The translations under genes and the position numbers were made by a program. 64,000 nt of DNA. Source: Geodermatophilaceae bacterium URHB0062 (GTDB taxonomy: Bacteria > Actinomycetota > Actinomycetes > Mycobacteriales > Geodermatophilaceae). The notes beneath the pieces are model-generated. The model saw only the letters and a program-made list of their open reading frames with translations, made no database searches and was not told the DNA's origin. Shown here one piece after another: positions 17,200 to 26,570 of the stretch. Each line of letters starts with the position of its first letter. Position 1 is the stretch's first letter. The stretch lies in the NCBI GenBank assembly GCA_000620185.1, contig JHVO01000008.1, positions 1 through 64,000 of the forward strand. Reading direction: 5' to 3'.

Positions 17200-17984
17200 T
17201 GAGTGGAACTCCGCAGTCGCTGTACCGCGACGAGGGCGTCGTCCTGCGCACGCAGAAGCTGGGCGAGGCCGACCGGATCATCACGGTCCTGACCCGCCGG
17301 CACGGCAAGGTGCGGGCCGTGGCCAAGGGCGTGCGCCGCACCAAGAGCAAGTTCGGTGCCCGGCTGGAGCCCTTCAGCCACGTCGACCTGCAGCTCTACA
17401 CCGGCCGTAACCTCGACATCGTCAGCCAGGCCGAGTCGATCCGCGCGTACGGGCAGACCATCGCCGGCGACTACTCCGCCTACACCGCGGGCACCGCCGT
17501 CCTGGAGACCGCCGACCGGCTCACCGCGGAGGAGAAGGAGCCGTCGCTGCGGCTGTTCCTCCTGGTGGTCGGCGCGCTGCGCTCGCTCGCCGAGCAGGCC
17601 CACCCGTCCGGGCTGGTCCTCGACGCCTTCCTGCTGCGGGCCATGTCGGTGGCCGGCTGGGAACCGGCGCTGCACGGCTGTGCCCGCTGCGGCGAGGAGG
17701 GTCCGCACCGGCACTTCTCCGTGCCCGCCGGCGGCACGGTCTGCCCGGCCTGCCGCCCGACCGGCTCGGCCATGCCGAACCCGGTGACCGTCGAGCTGCT
17801 CGAGGCGTTGCTGAGCGGCGACTGGGACCGCGCCGAAGCCAGCCAGGGCACCAACCGCCGGGAGGGCAGCGGCCTGGTCGCGGCCCTGCTGCAGTGGCAC
17901 CTCGAGCGGGGTCTGCGCTCGCTCCCGCTGGTGGACCGCTCCGACGCCGCATCGCCGCGCCGGGAAGCGAGCCTGCGGCTGTGA
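17199..17984 (+). CDS. recO: DNA repair protein RecO
   Basis: RecO anneals SSB-coated DNA and loads RecA with RecR. The 261-residue product has the OB fold at the N-terminus ([17 protein letters not shown]) and helical middle. The four zinc-type cysteines C-A-R-C and C-P-A-C are near residues 163-188. The ATG overlaps the era stop by one base. Its last codons run into a repeat-rich spacer before uppS, and the C-terminal [10 protein letters not shown] is unlike RecO, so the repeat may have eroded the 3' end. Confidence 0.95.
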   Translation: MSGTPQSLYRDEGVVLRTQKLGEADRIITVLTRRHGKVRAVAKGVRRTKSKFGARLEPFSHVDLQLYTGRNLDIVSQAESIRAYGQTIAGDYSAYTAGTAVLETADRLTAEEKEPSLRLFLLVVGALRSLAEQAHPSGLVLDAFLLRAMSVAGWEPALHGCARCGEEGPHRHFSVPAGGTVCPACRPTGSAMPNPVTVELLEALLSGDWDRAEASQGTNRREGSGLVAALLQWHLERGLRSLPLVDRSDAASPRREASLRL

Positions 17985-18115
17985 GCCGACAGGGAAGTGA
18001 GCATCGCAGCGAGCGACCGAGCCGACAGGGAGTGAGCATCGCAGCGAGCGCCAGCGAGCGAGGAGCGGAGCGAGCGCGGAGGCGAGGAATGTCTCAGCGA
18101 GCGAGGAGCGGAGCG
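17983..18115. repeat. Two nested direct-repeat families between recO and uppS
   Basis: Unit A, about 34 bases beginning GAGCCGACAGGGA and ending in CGCAGCGAGCG, occurs at 17983-18017 and 18019-18052, differing by one inserted A and the last bases. Unit B, the 21-base CAGCGAGCGAGGAGCGGAGCG, occurs twice, identically, at 18052-18072 and 18095-18115. The block fills nearly the whole spacer. Such GAGC-rich units look like a dispersed intergenic repeat rather than coding sequence. Genome-wide copy number cannot be judged here. Confidence 0.8.
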
Positions 18116-18141
18116 CCCCGCGGGAGCGAGCTGATGACACA

Positions 18142-18906
18142 GTGAAGCGTGAGGTGAAGGCGCCGAACCCGCACCCGTCCGGCGTCCGGCCCCCGGGGCT
18201 GCCCAAGGACAAGGTCCCGCGGCACGTGGCGATCGTGATGGACGGCAACGGTCGCTGGGCCAAGGCCCGCGGCCTGCCGAGGACGGCGGGTCACGAGGCG
18301 GGGGAGTCCTCGCTGTTCGACTGCGTCGAGGGCGCCATCGAGCTGGGCGTGAAGGCGATCAGCGCCTACGCCTTCTCCACCGAGAACTGGCGGCGCAGCC
18401 CGGACGAGGTCCGCTTCCTCATGGGCTTCAACCGCGACGTCATCCGCCGCCGCCGCGACGAGATGCACGAGCTCGGGGTGCGGGTGCGCTGGGCGGGCCG
18501 CCGTCCCCGCCTGTGGCGCAGCGTGATCAAGGAGCTCGAGATCGCCGAGGAGCTCACCCGAGACAACGACGTCCTCACCCTGACGATGTGCGTGAACTAC
18601 GGCGGGCGGGCGGAGATCGCCGACGCGGCCGCCGCCATCGCGCGCGAGGTGGCCGCCGGCCGCCTCAACCCGGACAAGGTCGACGAGTCGACGGTCGCGC
18701 GGTTCCTCGATGAGCCCGACATGCCCGACGTCGACCTGTTCGTGCGGAGCTCGGGCGAGCACCGGACCAGCAATTTCCTGCTGTGGCAGGCGGCCTACGC
18801 GGAGATGGTCTTCCTCGACACGCTCTGGCCCGACTTCGACCGCCGGCACCTGTGGGCCGCGTGCGAGGAGTACGCCTCGCGGCAGCGGCGGTTCGGCAGC
18901 GCCTGA
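18142..18906 (+). CDS. uppS: Cis-prenyltransferase (undecaprenyl/decaprenyl diphosphate synthase)
   Basis: Makes the polyprenyl diphosphate lipid carrier for cell wall and polysaccharide synthesis by adding isopentenyl units in cis. The 254-residue product has the substrate motif [13 protein letters not shown] near residue 24 with the catalytic Asp. It also has [10 protein letters not shown] near residue 74, and the C-terminal [18 protein letters not shown] start. era-recO-uppS followed by a divergent Zur matches the mycobacterial Rv2364c-Rv2359 region. Chain length is not deducible. It would supply the carrier used by the polysaccharide operon. Confidence 0.95.
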   Translation: MKREVKAPNPHPSGVRPPGLPKDKVPRHVAIVMDGNGRWAKARGLPRTAGHEAGESSLFDCVEGAIELGVKAISAYAFSTENWRRSPDEVRFLMGFNRDVIRRRRDEMHELGVRVRWAGRRPRLWRSVIKELEIAEELTRDNDVLTLTMCVNYGGRAEIADAAAAIAREVAAGRLNPDKVDESTVARFLDEPDMPDVDLFVRSSGEHRTSNFLLWQAAYAEMVFLDTLWPDFDRRHLWAACEEYASRQRRFGSA

Positions 18907-18910
18907 GCGG

Positions 18911-19342
18911 TCAGGCCGTCGTCCGCTCGGGCGGCGGGACGTGCGCCGGGACGACGGCGCCGCCGTCGCGGCAGGCGGCGCACGTCCCGAAGATCTCCAG
19001 CGTGTGGCTGACGTCGGCGAAGCCGTGCTCGTCGGCCACGCGGTCGGCCCAGCGCTCCACGGCCGGCCCGGCCACCTCGACGGTCAGGCCGCAGCCCCGG
19101 CAGACCAGGTGGTGGTGGTGCTGCGGGCTGCACCGCCGGTAGAGCGCCTCGCCGGTGTCGGTGCGGATCGAGTCGAGCTCCCCGTCGTCGGCCAGCGACT
19201 GCACCGCGCGGTAGACGGTCGACAGGCCGACCGGATCGCCGCCCTCGCGCAAGCGGGCGTGGACCTCCTGCGCGCTGTGGAAGCCGTCGAGATCCTGGAA
19301 GACCGCTCGGACGGCGGCGCGCTGCCGGGTGCTGCGGGGCAT
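18911..19342 (-). CDS. zur: Fur-family regulator, probably zinc-responsive Zur
   Basis: A 143-residue Fur-family repressor. The winged helix is at residues 1-75 (H-S-A-Q-E-V-H-A-R-L, then L-S-T-V-Y-R-A-V-Q-S-L). The metal domain follows with H-H-H-H-L-V-C-R-G-C and a structural C-A-A-C pair near the end. Its position beside uppS and near glyS matches mycobacterial zur (furB), which favours zinc rather than iron. The smtB-type partner found there is absent. It converges on uppS with a 4-base gap. The ATG start gives a normal N-terminus. Confidence 0.85.
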   Translation of the reverse strand: MPRSTRQRAAVRAVFQDLDGFHSAQEVHARLREGGDPVGLSTVYRAVQSLADDGELDSIRTDTGEALYRRCSPQHHHHLVCRGCGLTVEVAGPAVERWADRVADEHGFADVSHTLEIFGTCAACRDGGAVVPAHVPPPERTTA

Positions 19343-19405
19343 GCGCTCATGGTCCCAGGCCGGCATGGCAACGTCAGCGCCCTCCCGACAGAACAGGAGG
19401 ACGCC

Positions 19406-19687
19406 GTGTTCGCCGTGACGCGCCTGCGTGCCAGAGAACAGGACGGCGACGCGCTCGCCACCGCCGTCGCGGCGTTGATCGCTGCCCTGTCGACGCGTCC
19501 CGGGTTCCGCGACGCCGAACTCGGCCGCTCGGCCGACGACCCGGACCTCTGGGCGCTGGTGACCCGGTGGGACGGCGTCGGCGCGTACCGCCGCGCGCTC
19601 TCGGCCGCCGAGGTCAAGATCACCGGGGCTCCGGTGTGGGTGCACGCCGTCGACGAACCGGGCGTCTACCTACCGCACGAGTCCTGA
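19406..19687 (+). CDS. Antibiotic biosynthesis monooxygenase-like (ABM domain) protein
   Basis: A 93-residue dimeric alpha-beta barrel protein. F-A-V-T-R-L-R-A at the start, the helix A-L-I-A-A-L-S-T-R-P-G-F and L-W-A-L-V-T-R-W-D-G-V-G-A-Y-R-R-A-L are the ABM pattern. ABM proteins include heme-degrading and small quinone-oxidising enzymes, and many are uncharacterised. GTG start with AGGAGG five bases upstream. It is divergent from zur with a 63-base gap, so zinc regulation is possible but no Zur box was identified. Confidence 0.78.
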   Translation: MFAVTRLRAREQDGDALATAVAALIAALSTRPGFRDAELGRSADDPDLWALVTRWDGVGAYRRALSAAEVKITGAPVWVHAVDEPGVYLPHES

Positions 19688-19783
19688 AACGTGGATCACG
19701 CGTAGGACGCCGCCGAGCGGGCACCCACTCGACACAGCCGACCGCCGTTCCCGGCGGTCGCATCGTGTGCAGGGGGGCTACTG

Positions 19784-20221
19784 ATGACCGACCGGCCGCT
19801 CGGGACGCCGCAGAGCGCCCCAGCATTCTCCGACGACCCGACCCGCGACGTCCGGTTGCCCTCGTTGTCCGAGCACCCGCCGGCGGCGGCGGTGGCCCCG
19901 GCCCCGGATGTCCCGGACCGGTTCCCGACGGCGGACCCCACCATCGTGCTGGAGCCCCGGATCGAGCAGCCGGCGCCGTTCGCCGAGTCGCTCCGCCAGC
20001 AGACGCGGCCCTTCGGCACGGCGGGCGACCAGGTCGCGGCGGCGTCCGGCCCCGAGCCCGCGCGCCGGCCGGTTACCCAGCCGCCGGCGGCCGCCGTCGC
20101 GCCCGGGCCGCCGGCCCGGAGCGGGGGACGACCGTGGACCTGGGTCCTCCTTGCGGTCCTGCCGATCGTCGTCATCGCCGTGGCCGGCGTCCTCCTCTAC
20201 CTCCTGCTCGGCGGTGCGTGA
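19784..20221 (+). CDS. Proline-rich tail-anchored membrane protein
   Basis: A 145-residue protein. The first 110 residues are hydrophilic and rich in Pro, Ala and Asp, without recognisable domains. A single membrane segment closes the protein (W-V-L-L-A-V-L-P-I-V-V-I-A-V-A-G-V-L-L-Y near residues 119-140). The following gene, three bases downstream, has the same layout, so they look like duplicated or paired membrane proteins. Both contain P-T-I-V-L or P-T-V-T-V segments after D-P. Function unknown. Confidence 0.65.
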   Translation: MTDRPLGTPQSAPAFSDDPTRDVRLPSLSEHPPAAAVAPAPDVPDRFPTADPTIVLEPRIEQPAPFAESLRQQTRPFGTAGDQVAAASGPEPARRPVTQPPAAAVAPGPPARSGGRPWTWVLLAVLPIVVIAVAGVLLYLLLGGA

Positions 20222-20224
20222 GCC

Positions 20225-20683
20225 GTGGCGACGGACAACGATTCCCGACCCCAGGGAGCGACGGAACCAGCAGCCGCCGGGTTCGCCGCGCCACCGGCCG
20301 ATCCGACCCTCCGCGTGCAGCGGCCGCCGGTCCCCGGTCGTGCGGCCCGGGCGGAGATGGCCGACGGCAGCCGCGCGACCCCACCCATCCGGACCGACGA
20401 TCCGACCGTGACCGTCGCCGTCCCCGGTGAGCTGCCGAAGGGACGCCAGCGGACGCTGGAGTTCGGCGCTCCTCCGTCGATCAAGGTCACCGTCGGCCCG
20501 CGGCCCAAGGTCCGGCGTCGCCACCGCACCTGGCCGTGGATCCTCGCCGTCGTGCTGGCTCTCGTGGTGGTGGGCACGACGCTGCTCGTCATGCTCCTGC
20601 GCGGCGAGACCCTCGACGGCGGTGCCGACGTCCTCGGTGCCGGCCACCCGGCCGTCCTGGCACCCGAGGTCGGAGGGCGCTGA
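20225..20683 (+). CDS. Single-pass membrane protein, companion of the preceding gene
   Basis: A 152-residue protein with a hydrophilic N-terminal half holding two D-P-T-[LV] segments. A basic stretch (P-K-V-R-R-R-H-R-T) precedes one membrane helix near residues 105-125 ([20 protein letters not shown]). A short tail of about 25 residues lies outside. The basic side facing the N-terminus suggests the large domain is cytoplasmic. GTG start three bases after the upstream stop, so translation is likely coupled. No family recognised. Confidence 0.65.
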   Translation: MATDNDSRPQGATEPAAAGFAAPPADPTLRVQRPPVPGRAARAEMADGSRATPPIRTDDPTVTVAVPGELPKGRQRTLEFGAPPSIKVTVGPRPKVRRRHRTWPWILAVVLALVVVGTTLLVMLLRGETLDGGADVLGAGHPAVLAPEVGGR

Positions 20684-20745
20684 CGGTCGCCAACTACCGT
20701 GAACGGGTCACACCGCCGACCGCCAGCCGGATGGAGCCCCTCGCC

Positions 20746-22149
20746 GTGAGCGACAGCACCGCCAAGCACGACCCCGCCCGCCTCGACAAGGTGGTCAACC
20801 TCTGCAAGCGACGGGGCTTCGTCTTCCCGTCCGGAGAGATCTACGGCGGTACGCGCTCCGCCTGGGACTACGGGCCCCTGGGCGTCGAGCTCAAGGAGAA
20901 CATCAAGAAGCAGTGGTGGCGCACCGTCGTCCAGAGCCGGGACGACATCGTCGGCCTGGACTCCTCGGTGATCCTGCCGCGGCAGACCTGGGTCGCGTCC
21001 GGTCACGTCGGCGTCTTCACCGATCCGCTGACCGAGTGCCAGAACTGCCACAAGCGGTTCCGGGCCGACCATCTCGAGGAGGAGTTCGAGGCGCGCAAGG
21101 GCCGGCCGCCGGAGAACGGCCTGGCCGACATCAGCTGCCCGAACTGCGGCACGAAGGGCGCGTGGACCGAGCCGCGCGACTTCAACATGATGCTCAAGAC
21201 CTACCTCGGCCCGGTCGAGGACGAGTCCGGACTGCACTACCTGCGGCCGGAGACCGCCCAGGGCATCTTCGTGAACTTCGCGAACGTGATGGGCGCGGCC
21301 CGGAAGAAGCCGCCGTTCGGCATCGGCCAGATCGGCAAGTCGTTCCGCAACGAGATCACGCCGGGCAACTTCATCTTCCGCACGCGCGAGTTCGAGCAGA
21401 TGGAGATGGAGTTCTTCGTCGAGCCCGGCACCGACGAGGAATGGCACCAGTACTGGATCGACCAGCGCACCAGCTGGTACACCGACCTCGGCATCGACCG
21501 CGACAACCTGCGGCACTTCGAGCACCCGAAGGAGAAGCTGTCGCACTACTCGAAGCGCACCGTCGACATCGAGTACCGCTTCGGTTTCCAGGGCTCGGAG
21601 TGGGGTGAGCTCGAGGGCATCGCGAACCGCACGGACTTCGACCTGTCCACGCACAGCGAGCACTCCGGCGCCGACCTGTCCTACTTCGACCAGGCGTCGA
21701 ACACCCGCTGGACGCCGTACGTCATCGAGCCGGCCGCCGGCCTGACCCGCTCGCTCATGGCCTTCCTCATCGAGGCCTACACCGAGGACGAGGCGCCCAA
21801 CGCCAAGGGCGGCGTCGACACCCGCACGGTGTTGCGGCTCGACCCGCGGCTGGCGCCGGTGAAGGCCGCCGTCCTGCCGCTGTCCCGCAACGCCGACCTC
21901 TCGCCGAAGGCCAAGCACCTCGCGGCCACGCTGCGGAAGAACTGGAACGTCGACTTCGACGACGCCGGCGCCATCGGTCGGCGGTACCGGCGTCAGGACG
22001 AGGTCGGGACGCCGTTCTGCCTGACCGTCGACTTCGACACCCTCGACGACCAGGCCGTGACGATCCGCGAGCGGGACTCGATGAGCCAGGAGCGGATCGG
22101 GCTCGACGCGGTGGAGGCCTACCTCGCCGCCCGCCTCCCCGGCTGCTGA
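20746..22149 (+). CDS. glyS: Glycyl-tRNA synthetase (homodimeric type)
   Basis: Class II synthetase charging tRNA-Gly, of the single-chain actinobacterial/eukaryotic type. Motifs seen: [14 protein letters not shown] near residue 21, [12 protein letters not shown], and motif 2 [21 protein letters not shown] Cys-x2-Cys pair (C-P-N-C) lies in the insert. The C-terminal anticodon domain is complete. The GTG at 20746 has GGAG nine bases upstream and gives 467 residues. The in-frame ATG at 20731 adds five residues but has no Shine-Dalgarno. Confidence 0.96.
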   Translation: MSDSTAKHDPARLDKVVNLCKRRGFVFPSGEIYGGTRSAWDYGPLGVELKENIKKQWWRTVVQSRDDIVGLDSSVILPRQTWVASGHVGVFTDPLTECQNCHKRFRADHLEEEFEARKGRPPENGLADISCPNCGTKGAWTEPRDFNMMLKTYLGPVEDESGLHYLRPETAQGIFVNFANVMGAARKKPPFGIGQIGKSFRNEITPGNFIFRTREFEQMEMEFFVEPGTDEEWHQYWIDQRTSWYTDLGIDRDNLRHFEHPKEKLSHYSKRTVDIEYRFGFQGSEWGELEGIANRTDFDLSTHSEHSGADLSYFDQASNTRWTPYVIEPAAGLTRSLMAFLIEAYTEDEAPNAKGGVDTRTVLRLDPRLAPVKAAVLPLSRNADLSPKAKHLAATLRKNWNVDFDDAGAIGRRYRRQDEVGTPFCLTVDFDTLDDQAVTIRERDSMSQERIGLDAVEAYLAARLPGC

Positions 22150-22152
22150 CCG

Positions 22153-22215
22153 GCGAGCGTGGGCGCCCGGGCCCCGTTTCCGTCGCCGTAACGGGGCTTG
22201 CGCGCACACGCTCGC
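22153..22215. terminator. Nested hairpin, likely bidirectional terminator
   Basis: Inner stem GCCCCGTT (22171-22178) with AACGGGGC (22190-22197). Outer stem GCGAGCGTG (22153-22161) with CACGCTCGC (22207-22215). It sits exactly between the convergent glyS and methyltransferase genes, starting three bases after one stop and ending four bases before the other. Confidence 0.7.
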
Positions 22216-22218
22216 GGG

Positions 22219-22851
22219 TCACAGAGGCTTGCGCCAGGTGAGCAGGTAGCGCCACAGCACGAGCCGGCGGACGCGGACGCCGGGAAGGACGGCGGCCGCT
22301 CGCCGGCGCACCTCGCGAGCGGTGAGCGTGGGTTCGGCGATCGGCATGACGTCGTGGCTGGGCTCGTGCCGGAAGAGCGCCGCGCCGGTGACCGGCCGGA
22401 GCGACGCGAAGGCCAGACCTAGTCCGTGGTGGACGGTGGTGGCCGCGAGCTCGACCGGCAGTTCGCGGGGCAGATCGATGCGGGGGAGTGCCACGGCCGC
22501 GAGGACGCCGCCCGGTCTCAGCCAGCCGGCCATGCGGGGGAGGGTGTGGGCCAGGGGCAGGTGGTGGAGCACGGACGAGCTCACGACGGCGTCGTACGCG
22601 CCCGCCGGCAGGTCGACGTCCATCGCGTCGGCAAGGTGCAGCGCCAGATTGTGCGGCGCCAGGCGACGGGCCTCGGCGACCATCTCCGGTGAGCGGTCGA
22701 TCGCGTCGACTCGAGGGACGACGGCGGCCAGCCGGCGGGCCAGGCTGCCGGCGCCGCACCCCACCTCCAGCACGCGCTGAGCCCCCGCCGGCACCTGCCG
22801 AAGCAGGAGGTGGTGGTACCAGGCGTTGTGGTCCCATTCCGTTCGCCCCAT
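22219..22851 (-). CDS. Class I SAM-dependent methyltransferase
   Basis: A 210-residue methyltransferase. SAM motif I is V-L-E-V-G-C-G-A-G-S-L-A near residue 28. The acidic residue ending strand 2 is in V-D-A-I-D-R-S. Motif IV is Y-D-A-V-V-S-S-S-V-L-H-H-L near residue 93, followed by W-L-R-P-G-G-V-L. The order matches methyltransferase type 11 (UbiE-like). The substrate cannot be inferred. The short C-terminal end R-L-V-L-W-R-Y-L-L-T-W-R is basic and aromatic. It is convergent with glyS and divergent from the ABC transporter operon. Confidence 0.88.
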   Translation of the reverse strand: MGRTEWDHNAWYHHLLLRQVPAGAQRVLEVGCGAGSLARRLAAVVPRVDAIDRSPEMVAEARRLAPHNLALHLADAMDVDLPAGAYDAVVSSSVLHHLPLAHTLPRMAGWLRPGGVLAAVALPRIDLPRELPVELAATTVHHGLGLAFASLRPVTGAALFRHEPSHDVMPIAEPTLTAREVRRRAAAVLPGVRVRRLVLWRYLLTWRKPL

Positions 22852-22957
22852 TCCGGCAGGATCGCAGGTCGTCGACAGCCACCCCTGACAGGTGTCACGG
22901 GCAGGTCGTGACGCGCGGACGAGGGACGGACGGCGTCGCCGAGGCACGCTCTGCGGC

Positions 22958-23896
22958 ATGGAACTCACCCTCCCGGAGACGCCGGTGCCCGCGCGCACCG
23001 CCGCCGCTCCCGCCGTCGCCCTGCGCGGGCTGACCAAGCGCTTCGGCGCGGTGACCGCGGTCGACGGCCTCGACCTGACCATCCAGCCGGGTGAGATCGT
23101 CGCGTTCCTCGGTCCGAACGGCGCCGGCAAGACGTCGACGATCGACATGGTTCTCGGGCTGTCGCGACCGGACGCCGGCACCGCCGAGGTCTTCGGCATG
23201 GCGCCCCGGACCGCCGTCGCGCACGGCCTCGTCACCGCGGTCATGCAGACCGGTGGCCTGCTGAAGGACCTCACCGTCGCCGAGACCGTCGAGCTCACCG
23301 CGGCGCTGTTCGCGCACACCCGGCCGGTCGCCGAGGTGCTGCAGCGGGCCGGGCTGACCGAGATCGCCGGACGGCGGGTGGGCAGGTGTTCCGGCGGCGA
23401 GCAGCAGCGGCTGCGGTTCGCGATGGCGCTGCTGCCCGAGCCCGAACTGATCATCCTCGACGAGCCCACCACCGGGATGGACGTCGAGGGACGCCGGGAG
23501 TTCTGGAGCGCGATCCGCGCCGACGCCGAGCGCGGCCGGACCGTCGTCTTCGCGACCCACTACCTCGACGAGGCCGACGCCTACGCCGACCGGATCGTGC
23601 TGGTCAGCCGCGGCCGGGTCGTCGCCGACGGCACCGCCGCACAGATCAAGGCGCTCTCCGCCGGCCGGATGGTCACCGCCACCTGGAAGGACGTCGGCAC
23701 AGCCGACGCCCTCGCCCTGCGGAGGCTGCCCGGCGTCGAGGACGTCGAACTGCGCGGCGACACCGTTCTCGTCCGCGCCGCCGACTCCGACGGGGTCGCC
23801 CGGCACCTGCTCACCACGACGCCTGCCCGCGACCTGCAGATCACCTCACGCGGACTCGAGGACGCGTTCCTCGCCCTGACCGGAGACAACCGATGA
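22958..23896 (+). CDS. ABC transporter ATP-binding protein (ABC-2 type)
   Basis: A 312-residue ATPase. Walker A is G-P-N-G-A-G-K-T at residues 52-59. Signature C-S-G-G-E-Q-Q-R-L-R-F follows, then Walker B L-I-I-L-D-E-P-T and the H-loop A-T-H-Y-L-D-E. The C-terminal extension is typical of drug/antibiotic exporters. The permease starts four bases before its stop (ATGA). Together with the two-component genes downstream the set resembles DesKR- or LiaRS-linked export systems, in which the kinase senses membrane or drug stress. The ATG at 22958 was chosen over longer in-frame starts because it gives a normal N-terminus. Confidence 0.93.
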   Translation: MELTLPETPVPARTAAAPAVALRGLTKRFGAVTAVDGLDLTIQPGEIVAFLGPNGAGKTSTIDMVLGLSRPDAGTAEVFGMAPRTAVAHGLVTAVMQTGGLLKDLTVAETVELTAALFAHTRPVAEVLQRAGLTEIAGRRVGRCSGGEQQRLRFAMALLPEPELIILDEPTTGMDVEGRREFWSAIRADAERGRTVVFATHYLDEADAYADRIVLVSRGRVVADGTAAQIKALSAGRMVTATWKDVGTADALALRRLPGVEDVELRGDTVLVRAADSDGVARHLLTTTPARDLQITSRGLEDAFLALTGDNR

Positions 23897-24684
23897 CCGC
23901 CGCCACCACCATTCCCGACCGCCGCGTCCCGCCGCTGGGCGGCTTCTCGCTGACGTTCCTGCGACTGGAGATCCGTCGCCTGCTGCGCAACCGCCGCACC
24001 CTCGTCTTCACGCTGATCATGCCGCCGGCGTTCTTCCTGCTCTTCGGCGGACTGAGCGACGCCTACCAGCACCAGACCGCCGGCCGCGGGAACGTGTCGG
24101 CGTATCTGATGATCAGCTTCGCCGTGTACGGCTCGATGATCGCCAACACCGCCGCGGGAGCGTCCGTTGCCGTCGAGCGGGCTCTCGGCTGGTCGCGCCA
24201 GCTGCGGCTGACTCCGCTCAACCCACTGGCCTACATGGTGACCAAGGTGGCGACGGCCATGGTCATGGGCGCGGTGTCCGTGGCCATCGTCTTCGCCGTC
24301 GGCGCGTTCAGCGGGGCCGTGCGTATGCCCATCTGGGCCTGGGTGGTCAGCGGGCTGGTCGCCTGGATCGGCGCCGTCGTCTTCGCCGCCTTCGGCCTGT
24401 TCATCGGCTACCTGGTGCCGTCGGAGAACGTCATGCAGCTGCTCGGCCCGGCGCTGGCGCTGCTGGCCCTGATGGGCGGCATCTTCGTCCCCTTGGACGT
24501 CCTGAGCCACACGCTGCAGACGCTGGCCTCCTACACCCCCGCCTACGGCGTGGGCGTGCTCGCCCGGGCCGCGCTGGTCGACGACGGCGTCGACCTGGGC
24601 GCGGTGGTCAACGTCGTCGTCTGGACGGCGCTGTTCGCCGCCGGCGCGGTGTGGCGGTTCCGCCGCGACACCGCCCGCGTCTGA
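23893..24684 (+). CDS. ABC-2 type permease
   Basis: A 263-residue integral membrane protein with about six helices, the normal ABC-2 layout. The N-terminal R-R-L-L-R-N-R-R-T-L-V-F-T-L-I-M-P motif precedes the first helix. The R-Q-L-R-L-T-P-L-N-P-L-A-Y loop is typical of DrrB-like permeases. It partners the upstream ATPase, overlapping it by four bases. The transported substrate is unknown. Confidence 0.92.
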   Translation: MTAATTIPDRRVPPLGGFSLTFLRLEIRRLLRNRRTLVFTLIMPPAFFLLFGGLSDAYQHQTAGRGNVSAYLMISFAVYGSMIANTAAGASVAVERALGWSRQLRLTPLNPLAYMVTKVATAMVMGAVSVAIVFAVGAFSGAVRMPIWAWVVSGLVAWIGAVVFAAFGLFIGYLVPSENVMQLLGPALALLALMGGIFVPLDVLSHTLQTLASYTPAYGVGVLARAALVDDGVDLGAVVNVVVWTALFAAGAVWRFRRDTARV

Positions 24685-24704
24685 GCACAGTCACACTGCT
24701 CGCC

Positions 24705-25874
24705 GTGACCGCCGCACCGTCCACAGTGGCGTCCTCGTCCCCGCCGGCCCCGCGCTGGGTCGGTGGGGACGACGCGCGTCCGCTCGGCACGTCGAGGATC
24801 GGGTGGCTCTGGGCTGCCGTCTGGCTGGTCTACCTCGCCGTCCCGGTCCGGACGGCGTGGCGGGCGCGGTCGACGGCGGCCGGCGTGATCGCCGTCGTCG
24901 CGCTGCTGCTGTTCGCCGTTCTCTTCGCCACGTACTTCGCCTGGATGCGCGCACGCCGAATCCGGTCGAACGAGCTGCCGGTCCTCGCCGTGTGGCCGGT
25001 GCTCGCCGGGATGGTCCTCCTCCTGGCCCTCGCCGCGCCCGGCGCCGGCGAGGACGTCATGGCCGGCGCCATCTACGTCGGCGTCACCGCGGCGATGACG
25101 CTGCCCGGCCGACAGGTGGTGGCGGTGGTCGCCGTCCTCACCGCCGCCACCGTGGTGCTGCCGCGGGTCGTCCCGGGGTGGAACTCGCTCGACAGCTTCA
25201 TCCCGGAGCTGCTGCTGGCCACCTTCGCCGCCTACGGGGTGGGCCTGGTGATCAAGCGCAACATCGAGCTGGCCCAGGCCCGCGCGCAGCTGGTCGAGCT
25301 GGCGGTGACGCAGGAGCGGGAGCGGCTGGCCCGCGACGTCCACGACATCCTCGGGCACTCGCTCACCGTCATCACCGTGAAGACCGAGCTGGCCGGGCGG
25401 CTGCTCGAGACGGTTCCCGACGGGCCGGCCGTCGCCCGGGTCCGCGCCGAGCTCTCCGATGCCGAGCGGCTGGCCCGCGAGGCGCTGGCCGACGTCCGCG
25501 CGACCGTCTCGGGCATGCGGCAGCTGTCGCTCCCGGTCGAGCTGGCCGCGGCCCGGCAGGCCCTGGACGCCGCCGGCATCGCCGCCGAGCTGCCGAGCGC
25601 TGTGGACGACGTCCCGCCCGGCTATCGCGAGCTGTTCGCCTTCGCGCTGCGCGAGGGCGTCACCAACGTGGTGCGACACTCCGGAGGGAGCCGCTGCGTC
25701 GTCGCGCTGACCCGCGACTCGCTCGAGGTCCGCGACGACGGCCGCGGGCCGGAAGGCGCCGTCAGCGGTGCCGGGCTGAACGGGATGCGCGAGCGGGCGG
25801 CTGCCGTCGGTGCGCGCGTCGAGACCGGCCGGGCTGCCGAGGGCGGATTCCTGCTGCGGGTGGCGCGCGCGTGA
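24705..25874 (+). CDS. Sensor histidine kinase (DesK/NarL-partner type)
   Basis: A 389-residue kinase with about five membrane helices in the first 190 residues. A HisKA_3 dimerisation domain follows with the phospho-accepting His213 in L-A-R-D-V-H-D-I-L-G-H-S. The HATPase_c domain has F-A-L-R-E-G-V-T-N-V-V-R-H-S and D-D-G-R-G-P. The layout fits DesK-like kinases that sense membrane state. GTG start. The stop overlaps the response regulator start (GTGA). It lies 20 bases after the ABC permease, whose expression it probably controls. Confidence 0.92.
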   Translation: MTAAPSTVASSSPPAPRWVGGDDARPLGTSRIGWLWAAVWLVYLAVPVRTAWRARSTAAGVIAVVALLLFAVLFATYFAWMRARRIRSNELPVLAVWPVLAGMVLLLALAAPGAGEDVMAGAIYVGVTAAMTLPGRQVVAVVAVLTAATVVLPRVVPGWNSLDSFIPELLLATFAAYGVGLVIKRNIELAQARAQLVELAVTQERERLARDVHDILGHSLTVITVKTELAGRLLETVPDGPAVARVRAELSDAERLAREALADVRATVSGMRQLSLPVELAAARQALDAAGIAAELPSAVDDVPPGYRELFAFALREGVTNVVRHSGGSRCVVALTRDSLEVRDDGRGPEGAVSGAGLNGMRERAAAVGARVETGRAAEGGFLLRVARA

Positions 25875-26479
25875 TCCGGCTGCTGCTCGCCGACGACCAG
25901 GCGCTCGTCCGCGGCGCCCTGGCTGCGCTGCTGGACCTGGAGAGCGATCTCGAGGTGGTCGCCGAGGTGTCGCGGGGCGACGAGGTGGCCCCCGCCGCCG
26001 TGGCCGGGCAGGCCGACGTCGCGCTGCTCGACATCGAGATGCCCGGGATGGACGGAATCGCCGCCACCGCGGCGCTGCGCCGGGCCCTGCCCTCGTGCCG
26101 GGTGCTGATCGTGACCACGTTCGGTCGGCCCGGGTACCTGCGCCGGGCGATCGAGGCGGGGGCCAGCGGGTTCGTGGTCAAGGACACTCCGGCCCGGCAG
26201 CTCGCGGAGGCGGTGCGGCGGGTGCACGCCGGCCTGCGGGTGCTCGACCCGGCGTTGGCGGAGGAGTCGCTGGTGTCCGGCGCGAGCCCGCTCACCGCAC
26301 GTGAGACGGAGGTGCTGCGGGCAGCCCGGGGCGGGGACACGGTGGCCGACGTCGCCGCCGTCCTGCATCTGTCGGAGGGGACGGTGCGCAACCACCTCTC
26401 GTCGGCGATCGGCAAGACCGGGGCCCGCAATCGCGCCGAGGCCGTCAAGCTCGCCGAGGACCGCGGCTGGCTGCTGTAG
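25871..26479 (+). CDS. LuxR/NarL-family response regulator
   Basis: A 202-residue regulator with a receiver domain carrying the phospho-acceptor Asp54 in L-L-D-I-E-M-P-G-M-D-G and the D-D acidic pair at the start. The C-terminal HTH is L-T-A-R-E-T-E-V-L-R-A-A, then H-L-S-E-G-T-V-R-N-H-L-S-S-A. It is the cognate partner of the upstream kinase, overlapping it by four bases. It stops with TAG, which this organism probably also uses for selenocysteine. Confidence 0.94.
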   Translation: MIRLLLADDQALVRGALAALLDLESDLEVVAEVSRGDEVAPAAVAGQADVALLDIEMPGMDGIAATAALRRALPSCRVLIVTTFGRPGYLRRAIEAGASGFVVKDTPARQLAEAVRRVHAGLRVLDPALAEESLVSGASPLTARETEVLRAARGGDTVADVAAVLHLSEGTVRNHLSSAIGKTGARNRAEAVKLAEDRGWLL

Positions 26480-26557
26480 GGACGGCGGCTCGAGCCGCGC
26501 CGCCGTCCCTCGAGCCGGGCCGTGCCCCGGCTGCGCCGCCGGCCCTGCGGCGCCGCC

Positions 26558-26563
26558 TACCCT
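26558..26563 (+). promoter_or_regulatory. Putative -10 element for leaderless dus mRNA
   Basis: TACCCT seven bases before the GTG with no Shine-Dalgarno, the same arrangement as at selA. Inference. Confidence 0.4.
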
Positions 26564-26570
26564 GGGTGCC

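Noticed and set aside
20197-22209. 670-codon minus-strand frame opposite glyS
   Set aside because: Composition is that of an antisense frame and it would overlap the whole of glyS.
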